Assembly (NCBI GenBank): GCA_029215795.1 | Contig: JARDYH010000005.1 | Span: forward strand, 34,044,001-34,108,000 | DNA: 64,000 nt | Direction: 5' to 3' | DNA from: Anniella stebbinsi | Lineage: Eukaryota; Chordata; Lepidosauria; Squamata; Anniellidae | Shown: in pieces, positions 23,972 to 34,179 of the stretch | Layout: each line of letters starts with the position of its first letter | Numbering within the stretch: the stretch's first letter is position 1 | Notes under the pieces: model-generated | The model's database searches: none | What the model was told of the DNA's origin: nothing | Seen by the model: the letters and a program-made list of their open reading frames with translations, nothing else | Translations under genes and position numbers: made by a program

Positions 23972-25239
23972 ATTCAATCGAACATTTGTGAAATCGACAC
24001 AGTGATTTAAGGAGAAATTGTTTCCATTTAATTTCCCAGGTTTTTCAGCCCGTTTACTTGGGAGTAAGTGAAAAATTGCACAAATTTGGGGAATTGGAAA
24101 AAAATCCAGTCCCACCAGTGAGTGAACGATGGACGTGAAACACAGACAGAACGGATTTTACAAAATCTGTACGTCCCTACTCAGATGTAATTCTTATTTA
24201 GTTCAATGGGGCACTCCTAAGAAAATGTGTATCAGATTGCAGCCTTCGGGTGCAATCCTATACATGTTTTGACAGAAAAAAAGTGCTACAACTCCTCGCA
24301 TTCCCCAGCCAGCAGGGAGTTGTAGGACCCTTTGCTGTCCAAACATGCCTAGGATTGGACCGTTAGTATCCTTATTCTCCCTTCCATGCCAGAGAGCGGA
24401 TGAGTGATATTTAGTCTCTAACCAACTAAGGTTATACATGCATAGCTTCAGATCCTACTGCATATAGATTTGGGTTGAAGCCTGTTTTTTTTTAATTATT
24501 ATTAAAATAAGAGGTATGGCTATCTCAAATAGAACCAGCTCATCTAATCATGTTTCTGTCTGCATTCATACTTAAGCTATAGCAAAATTTGGAGGTGGGG
24601 GTAGAGAAACTCCAACAAATTCTCATTCAATTAAAAAAGGAATTAATTTTATATCCTAAATTCAGACATTGTTTTCAGTGTTCCCATTTAAAAATGCTGT
24701 CGTGTTCAAGATCAAGATCCTGTAGTATAGGAAATTGATACTTAAGAGTGTTGCCTTAAAAACAATCAACAATGCATCAGGTTTTGGGTGGTTGTGGTTT
24801 AAGTGTCCCATAAAGTTAAATTTGTAAAATAAAATGTGAAAATTCAAAATGCTGAACTTGAATTCTGAATATTAAGTTAGTGTGAAATGTTATTCTATCC
24901 AAATGTGTTAATCTCTGTAAATTGCTACTTTGTGGAGGGGCATTCAGTATACAAAATGTATTAGGGTCAAACCTCACAGCCCTCAGCAGTGCCTCTGAAA
25001 ACAAAAAGCAAAAAGAAAATTATGTCCTCTTCATTCTGGTGCCCTTGAAGAAGTTGTTCTCTGAGCACTTCAGCCTCCAGCATACCATTTTAATATTGTT
25101 TTGGGGATTTGCTGAATCATGAAATTTGTACCCCATGAAAGACAATGGGATGAAAGCAATGCCTCACTTAATGAGAATCATCAGTGCAGACAGAAAAAAA
25201 GCAATGGTCATGCATGTAAAAAAGGATGATTTGGAGTGG

Positions 25240-25670
25240 CCTTCATGGAATCTTCTGCTAGATGTGCCTGACCATGCCTTATGATCTTCTTCAGGTGCCC
25301 CTGATGCCTTCAGAGGGTTAGGTGGGCAGGTGGCAACCAGGGAAAGGCCATTTTTGGTCATGGTGCCCTGTTTATGTAATACCCTCCCTGCACATGTTTG
25401 CTTTGGGCCTTGACTGCTAGCTTTTCAGGTCAAGACTCACCTGGACTGGGCATTTAGTAGGTGACCTATTTTATTGCTTTGTTCTGGTTATTTGATGTCA
25501 GTCAGTGCTGCTGCTGCTATTTGATATTGCTGCTGGTGTTTTTCCAGTGCTTCTGATAATTTTGAGGCTGTGAGCATTTTAACCGGATTTGTTATAGCTT
25601 TGATAGTTGTTAAGAGACGCCATCAAAGTTGTACTGAAAGGCAAGGTATGCATGATTTTAAATAAATACA
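25240..25670 (+). repeat. L2-type LINE 3' fragment
   Basis: The 3' coding end remnants (GTGCCCTGTTTATGTAATAC, TTTTCAGGTCAAGACTCACC) are followed by a T-rich UTR and an AAATAAATA tail near 25667. Decayed. Confidence 0.65.
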
Positions 25671-25994
25671 GACATAGTGCCCCACAAGAAGGAAGAAATG
25701 TGGGCTTACATTAAAGTGGTCATATGACTGCTTCACTGCAGTGCCCATCTGCAGAAGAAGCCCAAGCTCCTGGGTGGCAATACTTTTAGGCGTGCCAACA
25801 AATTAGCATTATGTCCTATAGGTCAGATCTACATTATGAATAACCCAACAAACTGAACCCAGCGCTGTAGCCATGCATAGTGGCTTGCCAGTTTCTTGAC
25901 GATCACTTGTTTTTACAGCACCAGGGAGGCAGCAAAACCAGGAAATTTACTGAGGCTACGATTGGCCATGATTCTTGGCTTGTGAGTTAAGGAT

Positions 25995-26175
25995 ATAAAA
26001 TGAACCCTGCTGGATCAAACCAAAGGTCCATCTAGATTAGCATATTGTTTCCCGTTCTTGCTAACCAGATGTCTCTAGGAGGCTCTCAAGCAGAATCCTC
26101 TCCTGTTGATGCTCTCTAGCATCGGATGTTCAGTGGTCTACTGTATCTGAACCTCATATCATTAGCCACTGGTAG
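25995..26175 (+). repeat. GCTGGATCA-type interspersed repeat, copy 1
   Basis: CCCTGCTGGATCAAACCAAAG, GTCCATCTAGATTAGCA, then CTCTAGCATCGGATGTTCAG and CTGAACCTC. It is related to the copy at 49866-50110. The class is uncertain. Confidence 0.65.
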
Positions 26176-26424
26176 CAGCCATCACCACCTCTTCTGGCAT
26201 TTGGCTTGGTGGGTCATAAACCGTCTAGTTCTCCAGGACCTCTTGCAGTGTTGCAGAAGTTTCAGAAACCCACTTCTTGGATTGCTGCTGCTTGGGTTGG
26301 CCATGTGGTTTGGGCTAGATGTGACCGATATCCTGATTTTCTTCCCCAACCCCCAAAGCTGATTAAATTCAGGATTTTTGCTGTGTAAAGTCCTGGCACT
26401 CATGCAGTTCCCTTCTCCTGGCAG

Positions 26425-26619
26425 TTGTCGATATGGAAAGCAGGTCAATCCATCTGAGCAACTTAGTGCAAGAAGCTCAGCAACGAGCGAATGATCTGTC
26501 TGCACAAATAATGAGCGAAGGTCTCGGTTCAGACAGCTGTGAGAAAGAGAAGCAGCTGAAAGCCTGGGAGTGGAGATATCGGCTCTACAAACGCATGAAG
26601 TCAGGCTATGAACATTCCA
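26425..26619 (+). CDS. ANKFN1: ANKFN1 coding exon 3 (linker helix region)
   Basis: The acceptor is a pyrimidine-rich tract ending in CAG at 26422-26424. The first two bases complete a Phe codon begun in exon 2, then the frame reads VDMESRSIHLSNLVQEAQQR. The exon covers about residues 133-197, is rich in Glu, Gln, Lys and Arg and predicted helical, and ends LKAWEWRYRLYKRMKSGYEH with the W-x-W motif immediately before the FN3 domain. It ends in phase 1, and the donor GTAAGA is good. There is no stop or frameshift. An antisense open frame of 176 residues over this exon is a shadow of the coding strand. The length fits the ANKFN1 linker as I know it; no catalytic motif is present. Confidence 0.94.
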
Positions 26620-27089
26620 GTAAGAACAACTGGGGGGGGGGGTTGAAATGCATGCACAATACAGCTTCTGTATGAGGATACCTGGAAATGTCATAGCACA
26701 GCAATTCTCCAATGATTTCTCATTACCATTTGTGCTGAACAGTTAGCCTGAACGTTAAAGCTACTGAAACTGGTACAGATAGGATAAGCAACCTGCCCAA
26801 ACCAAAAGAAAGTGAGTGGTAGGATTCAAGATAACCTATCCAGTTGTCCGTGCATGGAGATGGCAGGTAGCCATTTTTCATAGCTGCATAGAAACCTCCA
26901 CAATTATGAGATACTTTCTTAAGGCCTCTACTGCTGCAAACAGGAGAGGTCGTCTTTCTTTCAGATGCAATAACATGTCAATCCACACCTGCTGCAATCA
27001 TTTTCACCATCATGTTCTAACGTCAGTCATGTTGACGTTAGAAAATATGTCTAGGCTTCAACTACTAGCTCATGATTTGCATGCAGAAG

Positions 27090-27545
27090 GGGTCTCAAGC
27101 AGTGGTACAGCTTGGACAGGACCTGAAGGTCAATATCCAGGGCCATGCAGCTCAGCCCCCCCTCCCCAGTGACCATCCAGAGAACAGCAGATGATGGGGT
27201 CAAAAACAGACAGCTGCAGCATCAGCACCTGGATCATCATGGGCATGCCAGGTCCTTCCCCGGCTAATACTACCCACCACTGCAGCATCCTTTGTTTTTA
27301 TTTATTGCCGATGTCATAATTATTACTTTAAAATATGTTATCCTTTCCCACAACAAAATCATGCTTCTTCCCAAGTCAATGAATTTAGTATCAGGGAAGT
27401 GGAAGCAAACTCCATTTTCTTCCAGTAGCCGTGATGGTGGTCTGATTTAAATGAATTTAAAATGCAAAACGTTCTGTTATTAAACAGCCACAAAATCAGG
27501 GTTGGCAGGTTTTTCTCTGCCTTGCATATCATGGATGTAGGCACA
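27090..27545 (+). repeat. Interspersed repeat, copy 2 (copy 1 at 320-790)
   Basis: Colinear with 320-790 across CAGAGAACAGCAG, CATCAGCACCTGG, GGGCATGCCAGGTCCTTCCC and the AT-rich tail. Unclassified. Confidence 0.7.
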
Positions 27546-28384
27546 GTTGTACAGCATGGAATGGCACTGGGATGGGGGAAATAAGAGAAATGTTAGTTGT
27601 GTGCTTCCCAAATGAAGTAATGCAGATGTTCATCTGAAGCCCCCCCCCCCCATAAGACCTTTACATCCAGGGTCTGAATTACCCAGCTGTATCACTGGTC
27701 TCGACTATACAATATTAGCCTAGATGTACAAATAGTACGACATGGAATAAGGGAAATTTCCTATGTACTCTCAATCCTCCACGACTAGTAGCATTTGTTT
27801 ATTAAATTGTACATTTCACATTTCCTTCAATACCTGAGCCAGGCACCTATATTTCGGTTTGGTCATACACATATTTATTTACATTTAATAGATTAATTAT
27901 TCATTTTATCAGCTGAAAAGTTTAATTATGATTAATTTAAAGTATTAATCATTGTTCTTTAATTAATTGCTCTGTTCTTTATATGACAGTGATTTCCTTA
28001 AAGTCTCTCTCTGTCTCAGCATATCCAGTTGTCCGGGATAAACATCCAGCTCAAGTGTTCTCTCTTCTCCTTTTCCTTACCCCTTGCTCTGTCCTTTGCA
28101 CCTAAATATATGATTTCCTGGTTTCCTCAAACTACAGATTGTCATGCTGTTCAAACCAGCCAACTGTGGTTTGAGCTGTCCTTCCAAGTCAGGATTATAA
28201 ACCATGGCTTGTTCTTGGTTTGTTTGAGTTCTTAATTTGCACTCATTATTCAGTGTTAGTAACTCAGAGTCAATGATAAATTCAATGGGCTCATCACATC
28301 AGTTGTTCCAAAGAACAATAGGAAATGTAATTTACTAACCTTTCATTCTGAGAGAAATTTGCTGCAATTATGGCAGTTTAAGGA

Positions 28385-28475
28385 AATTAAGGCTGCAATC
28401 CTACACACATTTATCTGGAAGTAGAGCCTACAGAAATTAATAGGACTTAGTTCTGAGTAGACATGTAGAGTGCTG
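28385..28475. repeat. TGCAATCCTA-type short repeat
   Basis: GGCTGCAATCCTACACACAT, then TAGGACTTAGTTCTGAGTAG. Same family as 20265-20352. Confidence 0.7.
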
Positions 28476-28920
28476 AATAATAATTCCTTTTTCGCAGGCC
28501 GGAAATTATATAGCAATTATTTAAGCACAATCATATGAATGAGCTTGCTTATTTAGCAATAATTTGAATCTAGTAGCGAAATGCAAAAACAAAATGAACA
28601 AAAATTAATTGAGCTCTTTAAGTCCTTATCTGTCCCCTAAGTGTATGGGTATTCTTTATTGACATATATGGAGGAAGTATTTGATGGAGGAGGGATGCTG
28701 GCATTATCCCAAACAGCTGAAGGCCACCAGAGAAACAAATGGTGTCCATCAGATCTCATTAGCATGAACTGCTCGTTAGCATTCAAAAGACAAGCCGAAG
28801 CATCTTCAAACCAAAGTTGGCCATTACTGCATGGTTTTGACTTATTTCTTTGATGACCCAGAGCACTGTTTGAAAGGTATTTGTTCCGCATGAGACACAA
28901 TGTTTTTTCTTTGCTCCCAG

Positions 28921-29034
28921 GAGCCCCAGAGGCACCGACCAACATCTGCCTTATGGTAACAAGCAGTACATCACTCACTGTCACTTTCCAAGAACCTCAT
29001 AGCATCAACTCAGCGGTGGTGACCAAATACAAAG
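28921..29034 (+). CDS. ANKFN1: ANKFN1 coding exon 4 (N-terminal half of FN3 domain)
   Basis: The acceptor TTGCTCCCAG is strong and ends at 28920. After completing an Arg codon from exon 3 the frame reads APEAPTNICLMVTSSTSLTV and then TFQEPHSINSAVVTKYK. This is the start of an FN3 domain: the P-x-x-P-T-N entry, strand B with SSTSLTVTF, and strand C ending in V-V-T-K-Y-K before the split Val codon. It covers about residues 198-235. The exon ends in phase 1 at 29034, and the donor GTATTG is weak (no A-A-G at +3 to +5), the poorest in the visible gene. It is followed by the largest intron in the window, 19.4 kb, which holds three foldback transposons. Confidence 0.94.
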
Positions 29035-29442
29035 GTATTGGATCTGAATCAATTTCATGACCTTTCAGTGATACATCTTAAATTAAATATAGGCTTGGTA
29101 TCTTTTCTGCAGCTGGATGCAATTTCCTATTAAGCATAGATTGGATTGAGATATTTGTAATGGGATATCTATATATCTGTTATATTTATTTGAGAAGCAC
29201 CTAGTCATTGGTGTGTCAGTCCTATAGAGCTATTGTCTCAGGTGTGTGCTACTTCCTCAGATTCTCCTACAAATGGTGAAGTCCAAAAGTCTAGCAAATG
29301 GGACATGGCTCCACAATTCCGCATGGAGTAACCTACAGACTTTGTGCACCTCTAATCCCACATTTATTTATTATATTTCTATACTGCTCAATAGCCAAAG
29401 CCCCAGCTGGAAAATGTATACATCCTATGGGATAACAAGACT

Positions 29443-29445
<3 letters not shown>

Positions 29446-29488
<43 letters not shown>
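29446..29488. repeat. (GT)n microsatellite
   Basis: About 21 uninterrupted GT units, just downstream of a short L2-tail-like stretch at 29355-29410. Confidence 0.97.
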
Positions 29489-29492
<4 letters not shown>

Positions 29493-30224
29493 AATGGCCC
29501 CCACCTGGTAAATCCTTGTTGTAACTCTGAATGAAAGTATAGCTGCATCACTACTTCTTCCTTGCCACTTCTGCTTCTAATCTCTTTCTCAACCCCTGGA
29601 TTCTTCCACCATCACTTGAGGAGAATTCTTTAACTGAGATTTCTGTAGCCATATTGCGCCTCCTTTTTCCATTATTCTGATTCTCTGTCCTCGGCTGGTG
29701 ACATGCAGCTCTCTCTTTCCTTATTTTCCCTTGGACTCATCATTTCTATCAAACCAAAAAACGTTCTTCATAGTCTGTCTTCAAGTTCCTTTTCTCCTGC
29801 ATAGGCTTCAAAAGGTCAGCTTATGCAAATTTGCCTATACTGTAAGTAAGGATGGGTGAAGCAGTCAATGTTGGTTTCACTCAGTTTCTCATTTATCTGA
29901 CTGTAAGTTTGTTTGAGCTCCTTTCTGAACCAGTCTGCAAATTCCCCCCCCCACCCCAAAATAAGGCCGCATGAAAATTACAAGACATTTTAATGCACAT
30001 TCTTCTAAAACATGCTTTTTTGTATACATTTGTCCTAGTCGGGCACATGGCTGCCATTAGAATGGAGGGGGGAAATATTAGAAGAAATTAGACGAATTCA
30101 CACTTGAAGGCTTGAGAGAGGCCAGGCATGGGCCCATCCTAGCCTGGGCCTGTGAGGGCCAGAGGCGGGGGCTTCCGCTGTCTTTGTGGGCTCTGGCAGA
30201 TTTTCGATATAATGTTAATCGTTA

Positions 30225-31915
30225 TCTTTACAGCACCAGGTCAAGACGTTTTCCCCAGGCATTTAGTAATTTGTAGGGGTGTGCATGGACCCCCGGATCG
30301 GATCGAGACCCGGATCGGGACCTCCAATTTTGTCACGGATTGGATTGAACAAAACCGGAGGCCCCCTGGACCGGATCAGGTCCAATCCTGATCCAAAAAT
30401 TGGAACTTTTTGGATCGGCCGCCATTTTTTCCCCATAGAATTGCATTGCAATGCAAGTCTATGAGAAAAAATGGTGGCAGGTGGGTGAGGGGGGGCCTAA
30501 CTCCCTCCCCCCGGGGCCATCCGCTGTGGACGGCCCCAGCAGGTAAGCCCCTTCCCCCGTGCTCCTTACCCCCCCGGGGCAGTCTGCTTCCATCCGCTTG
30601 TGCCCGCGGACGCCAGCGGATGGAAGCGGACGGCCTCGGGGGGGTAAGCCCCCTCCCCCGCGCTCCTTACCCCCCTCGGGGCCATCCGCTTCCATCCGCT
30701 GGCTCCCACAGGCGCCAGCGGATGGAAGCGGATGGCCCCAGGGGGGTAAACCCCCTGCCCCCTGCCCCCTGTTTACCTTTCCTAGCCATCCGCTCCCATC
30801 CAGCACTGGCCACTACTGCGAGCGGGCTTCGCAGCCTGCCCCTAGGTAGCGCGCCAGGTGATCATCACCTGATCATCATCAGATGATCATCACCAGGTGA
30901 TCATCAGGTGATCATCACCTGGCACGCTACCTAGGAGCAGGCCGCGAAGCCAGCTCGCAGTAGCAGCCAGCGCCGGACAGGAACGGACAGCCAGGAAAAG
31001 TAAGTGCGCCACGCGCCCCCCACCCCCCCTCCCCCATGCTCCCTGCTTACCTTTCCTGGCCGTCCGTTCCCGCCTGGCGCTGGCTGCTACTACGAGCGGG
31101 CTTCGCAGCGTACTCCTGAGTAGCGCGCCAGGTGATGTCATCACCTGGCACGCTACCTAGGAGCAGGCCGCAAAGCCCGCTCGCAGTAACAGCCAGTGCC
31201 AGGCGGGAATGGATGGCCAGGAAAGGTAAGCGTGCCACGCCCCCCATGCCCCCCCTACCCCCTGCTTATCTTTCCTGGCCGTCTGCTCCCGTCTGCCGCC
31301 CCCTGCCCCTGTTGTCTGCTTCCATCAGCGGGCGCCCGCTGGTGCCCGCCGATGGAAGCCGACAGCCCCGCTAGGGAAGCCCTCCCCTGCTGTCCGCTTC
31401 CATCAGCGGGCGCCCACTGGCGCCCGCCAATGGAAGTGGTGACAGGTGCCAGCAGGCGCCCGCCAATCCGCCAATCCATCCGAACTGGTTCGGAACCTTT
31501 CCGTATCGGATCGGATTGGATCGGCTGATCCAGCGGTGAGATCGGAAATCGGATAATTTATCCGATTTTCCCCTGGATCAGATTCAGATCGTGGATCGGA
31601 CCCGATCCAGTGCACATCCCTAGTAATTTGTGATGAGCTTAATTGATCCCAGATCTGTTTTTAGATTCGGCAGACAGCTTATAGTTGTTTTTAGATGTAC
31701 ATTTTTAGATGTATGTTTTTAGATATATGTTCTTGAGCTTCGGCTATGGGACGGTATATAAATGGAATAAAATAAATAAAATAAATATACTGTCTGTGGT
31801 ATATTTTTATGGTTTTTAAATTTTGCCTATCGTTTTTAATGTTTTAATCTTATGTAAACCGCCTAGAGAGCTTCGTCTATGGGGCAGTATAGAAATGTAA
31901 TAAAATAAATAAATA
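30225..31915 (+). repeat. L2 3' fragments, interrupted by a foldback element
   Basis: 30228-30273 (AGGTCAAGACGTTTTCCCCAGG) is the L2 ORF end as at 2637-2670, and 31631-31790 continues into the L2 UTR and tail (GAGCTTCGGCTATGGGACGG). A second L2 tail follows at about 31795-31915 (CCGCCTAGAGAGCTTCG). The foldback transposon 30274-31622 sits between the first two parts. Confidence 0.82.
30274..31622. mobile_element. Foldback hAT-type element FB1, GC-rich interior (1,349 bp)
   Basis: The ends are TAGGGGTGTGCATGGACCCC and, inward from the right, TAGGGATGTGCACTGGATCG. They are flanked by an exact 8-bp duplication GTAATTTG (30266-30273 and 31623-31630), the hAT hallmark. The subterminal parts carry GGATCGGATC-type repeats. 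The interior is GC/CpG-rich with two nested hairpins centred near 30882 and 31137, and repeated GGATGGAAGCGGA and CCATCCGCT blocks. The long ORFs here on both strands come from GC composition and inverted repeats, not genes. No transposase is present, so it is nonautonomous. Confidence 0.92.
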
Positions 31916-32519
31916 AATCCAATTTTGTCTGAAAAACTCCTGGAGACCAGATAAACTGCTCCACCCTACTGTTTTGGCAGCTTCCCACCCACAAACCTTT
32001 AGGCTGACTAGAGGCCTGATCAAGCGATTTACTGTAATATAATGTGCTTTTTCTGTGCATTTTTGTCCCTTAATGCATGCATTTTTGTGCATACCATTTT
32101 TTAACAGACACGTGCTTGTGTGCATTTTTGTGTTGTGAATTCTAAACATTCTGTAAAGTGTGGATTTCAGTGCACAAGGGAATAAAATCAAGTTCAGGAG
32201 ATGCAAATTGTATAAAAAAAAATTGGTCCAAACTAATTTATCACCCATCCCTACCTATAAATCAGCCCATCCCAAACGATAAAGCAGGAAAGGAGGCTGA
32301 AGAATGAGAAATTCAGAGAACAAATTGGAACAAAGGCAAGATTACTTCCCTCACCTGCGCCTACATTTTCTCCTACTTAGTGATGCAGGATATGTGCTTA
32401 CCTACTCCATCCTAGTGACATTTTGGCTTATGGTCACATTTTACTGAGATTTAGACTCTTCTTGTCTTAGAGGCATGTAGTTCTAAGAGTGATAATGATC
32501 CTGATGTAAAATTGGAATG

Positions 32520-32640
32520 TATGTTTTTATTCAGCCAGGCCTTTGGCATACAAGCTGGTCTGTTGCTTAAGATTGGATGCTGGGTTTTTTGTTTTTTGTT
32601 TTATATTTTGTTTTTAATTTATTGTGTCCTGTTTTAATTA
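32520..32640 (+). repeat. L2 fragment
   Basis: GCCTTTGGCATACAAGCTGG followed by T-rich UTR, matching 11490-11580. Confidence 0.6.
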
Positions 32641-32798
32641 AGATTTTGTTTTATATCTGTATTTTATTGTTATTCTATCCATACCATGTATAACAACATG
32701 GTATGGATAGAATGTTGGATAAGCTTGGTTATGGAGAGACATACTTGAGGGCAAAGGTTGAATGAGGAGGCAGGTGACTTGGATTTAGCGCCTTCAGA

Positions 32799-33197
32799 TA
32801 GGGATGTGTGTACAGAGATAACTCGAGTTTGTTGAAGTTCACCAAATTCATGACATCTCCTGGCCACATCAGATTGCAATCTTTGGGGGGGTTCTTTCTT
32901 TCTGCATGAAAATTTGTGTATATGTTCATGTATATATTTCAGAACTGCACATTAGTTTTGTGCATCTTTGAAATGTAGGCATTCTTCTCCTGTCGATTTA
33001 AGCATGCTTGTATGCATTTTCCACATGTACAAATGCTTTCAAAAACATTGGAGGGGAGTCTGCAAACCACATTGCAAGCTCAAAAATGTATGGGCATTGA
33101 CCACAGATTGTATTCAAGTCCGTGTTCAGTCCCGAAGATGTGAACTGATTAAATCCTGGTCAGAAACGGATTGAAGCTAATTTCTCATACATCCCTA
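32799..33197. mobile_element. TAGGGATG-ended MITE, about 399 bp
   Basis: The left end TAGGGATGTGTGTACAGAG and the right end CATACATCCCTA form a short inverted pair. The flanking octamers CCTTCAGA and CTTTCATG agree at only 5 of 8 positions, so the target duplication is doubtful. The interior is AT-rich with TGCATTTT motifs. Confidence 0.55.
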
Positions 33198-34179
33198 CTT
33201 TCATGTCCTGTCCAGTTTTAACAATATAATATGCACACCTGATGGACTTGCAGGTTTAAGAGGCCAGGAAATTGTGAGGTTCACTGTTTGTTACTATCAT
33301 AGATTGATATGAAGCTATATGGGTCCTAATACACCAATGAGTTATTAAACTGCCCAATCTTAACTATGTTTTCTCACAAGCAAGCAAGAGATAAATGCAA
33401 ATAAATACATTATTTAATGCAGTGATGTTCTGATTTGAGGAAGCAATCCAGCTGTTTACAAGAGTCAAGAGAATGACAGTTCAAATCACCAACGAAAATG
33501 GAGAATAATAATGGATGTCTGTCAATCTATCTGTCCAGATCTAAAAATAAATGTCTTAGAGTAGAGTCTGTCACTTGCGCCAATCCTAAGAAATTATTCT
33601 TTCAAACAGTGAAAGAATGACAACTCATTAGAAAAAACAGATATGGGCAGTCCCTCACATGAGGACTCTGAAAGCTGAGTGAAACATTGTTATGATTCTT
33701 CTTGTTGGTAAAAGGACTTTAAACAACAACATAACCAAACCAAAAACACCCGTCTCAGTCTTCAGCTACCTTAAAGCCCCAAGTCCTGGCTAAGTGCTCT
33801 AGGGGGCTTTTCAGAAAGCTTAAGCAACCAGAGAAGATGCAAGGCACTGGAGAATGTGATCTAAGTTGAAAACGAAAAAACACACGCACACACATCAAGG
33901 ACAGAACAGGATAAAAATGGAAAAAGAAAGCTCACACAACCCCCTCAGCAACCTCCTTCCAGTAAGCACTCTGAAATTCTCACCACTTCTCACAGTTTTT
34001 GAGTGCAACTTCTTTTCGTCCCTCCCCCAACAAATGGAGGGGGCCGAATAAAATAAATAGATTTAAAAATTCAGCACAGAGCTACTAAAAATATAATACT
34101 GAAACATATCAGAAGCAAAGTAACCCCCACCCCACAAACCATTCCAAGCATTTGTGCTTCATTTTATGAATGAGGTTTA

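Larger units (their letters stand above)
18815..26424 (+). other. ANKFN1: ANKFN1 intron 2 (7.6 kb)
   Basis: GTAAGT donor, CAG acceptor. Contents: the TTAGACTAGC array, MITEs at 19248, 20565, 21346 and 23841, an L2 fragment at 25240-25670, and a GCTGGATCA-type repeat at 25995-26175. The stretches 19771-20264, 21661-23840 and 24325-25239 show no gene and no repeat I could name. Confidence 0.85.
26620..28920 (+). other. ANKFN1: ANKFN1 intron 3 (2.3 kb)
   Basis: GTAAGA donor, CAG acceptor. It holds copy 2 of the interspersed repeat (27090-27545), a TGCAATCCTA-type repeat (28385-28475) and AT-rich unassigned sequence. No gene. Confidence 0.88.
29848..32255. mobile_element. Possible old TAAGGATGGGTGAA-ended element, split by later insertions
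   Basis: The left end AGTAAGGATGGGTGAAGCAG and the right end (TTATCACCCATCCCTACC near 32240-32255) are inverted. Both halves contain TGCATTTTTGT-like repeats. L2 tails and the foldback element 30274-31622 would lie inside. The pairing is inferred from the ends only. Confidence 0.4.

Noticed and set aside
26182..26712. 176-residue antisense ORF
   Set aside because: It is a shadow of ANKFN1 exon 3 on the other strand; the sense frame has domain, phase and splice-site support.
30152..31528. Long proline/arginine-rich ORFs on both strands
   Set aside because: The region is a GC-rich inverted-repeat transposon interior. Low stop frequency follows from base composition, and the frames overlap on both strands without domains.
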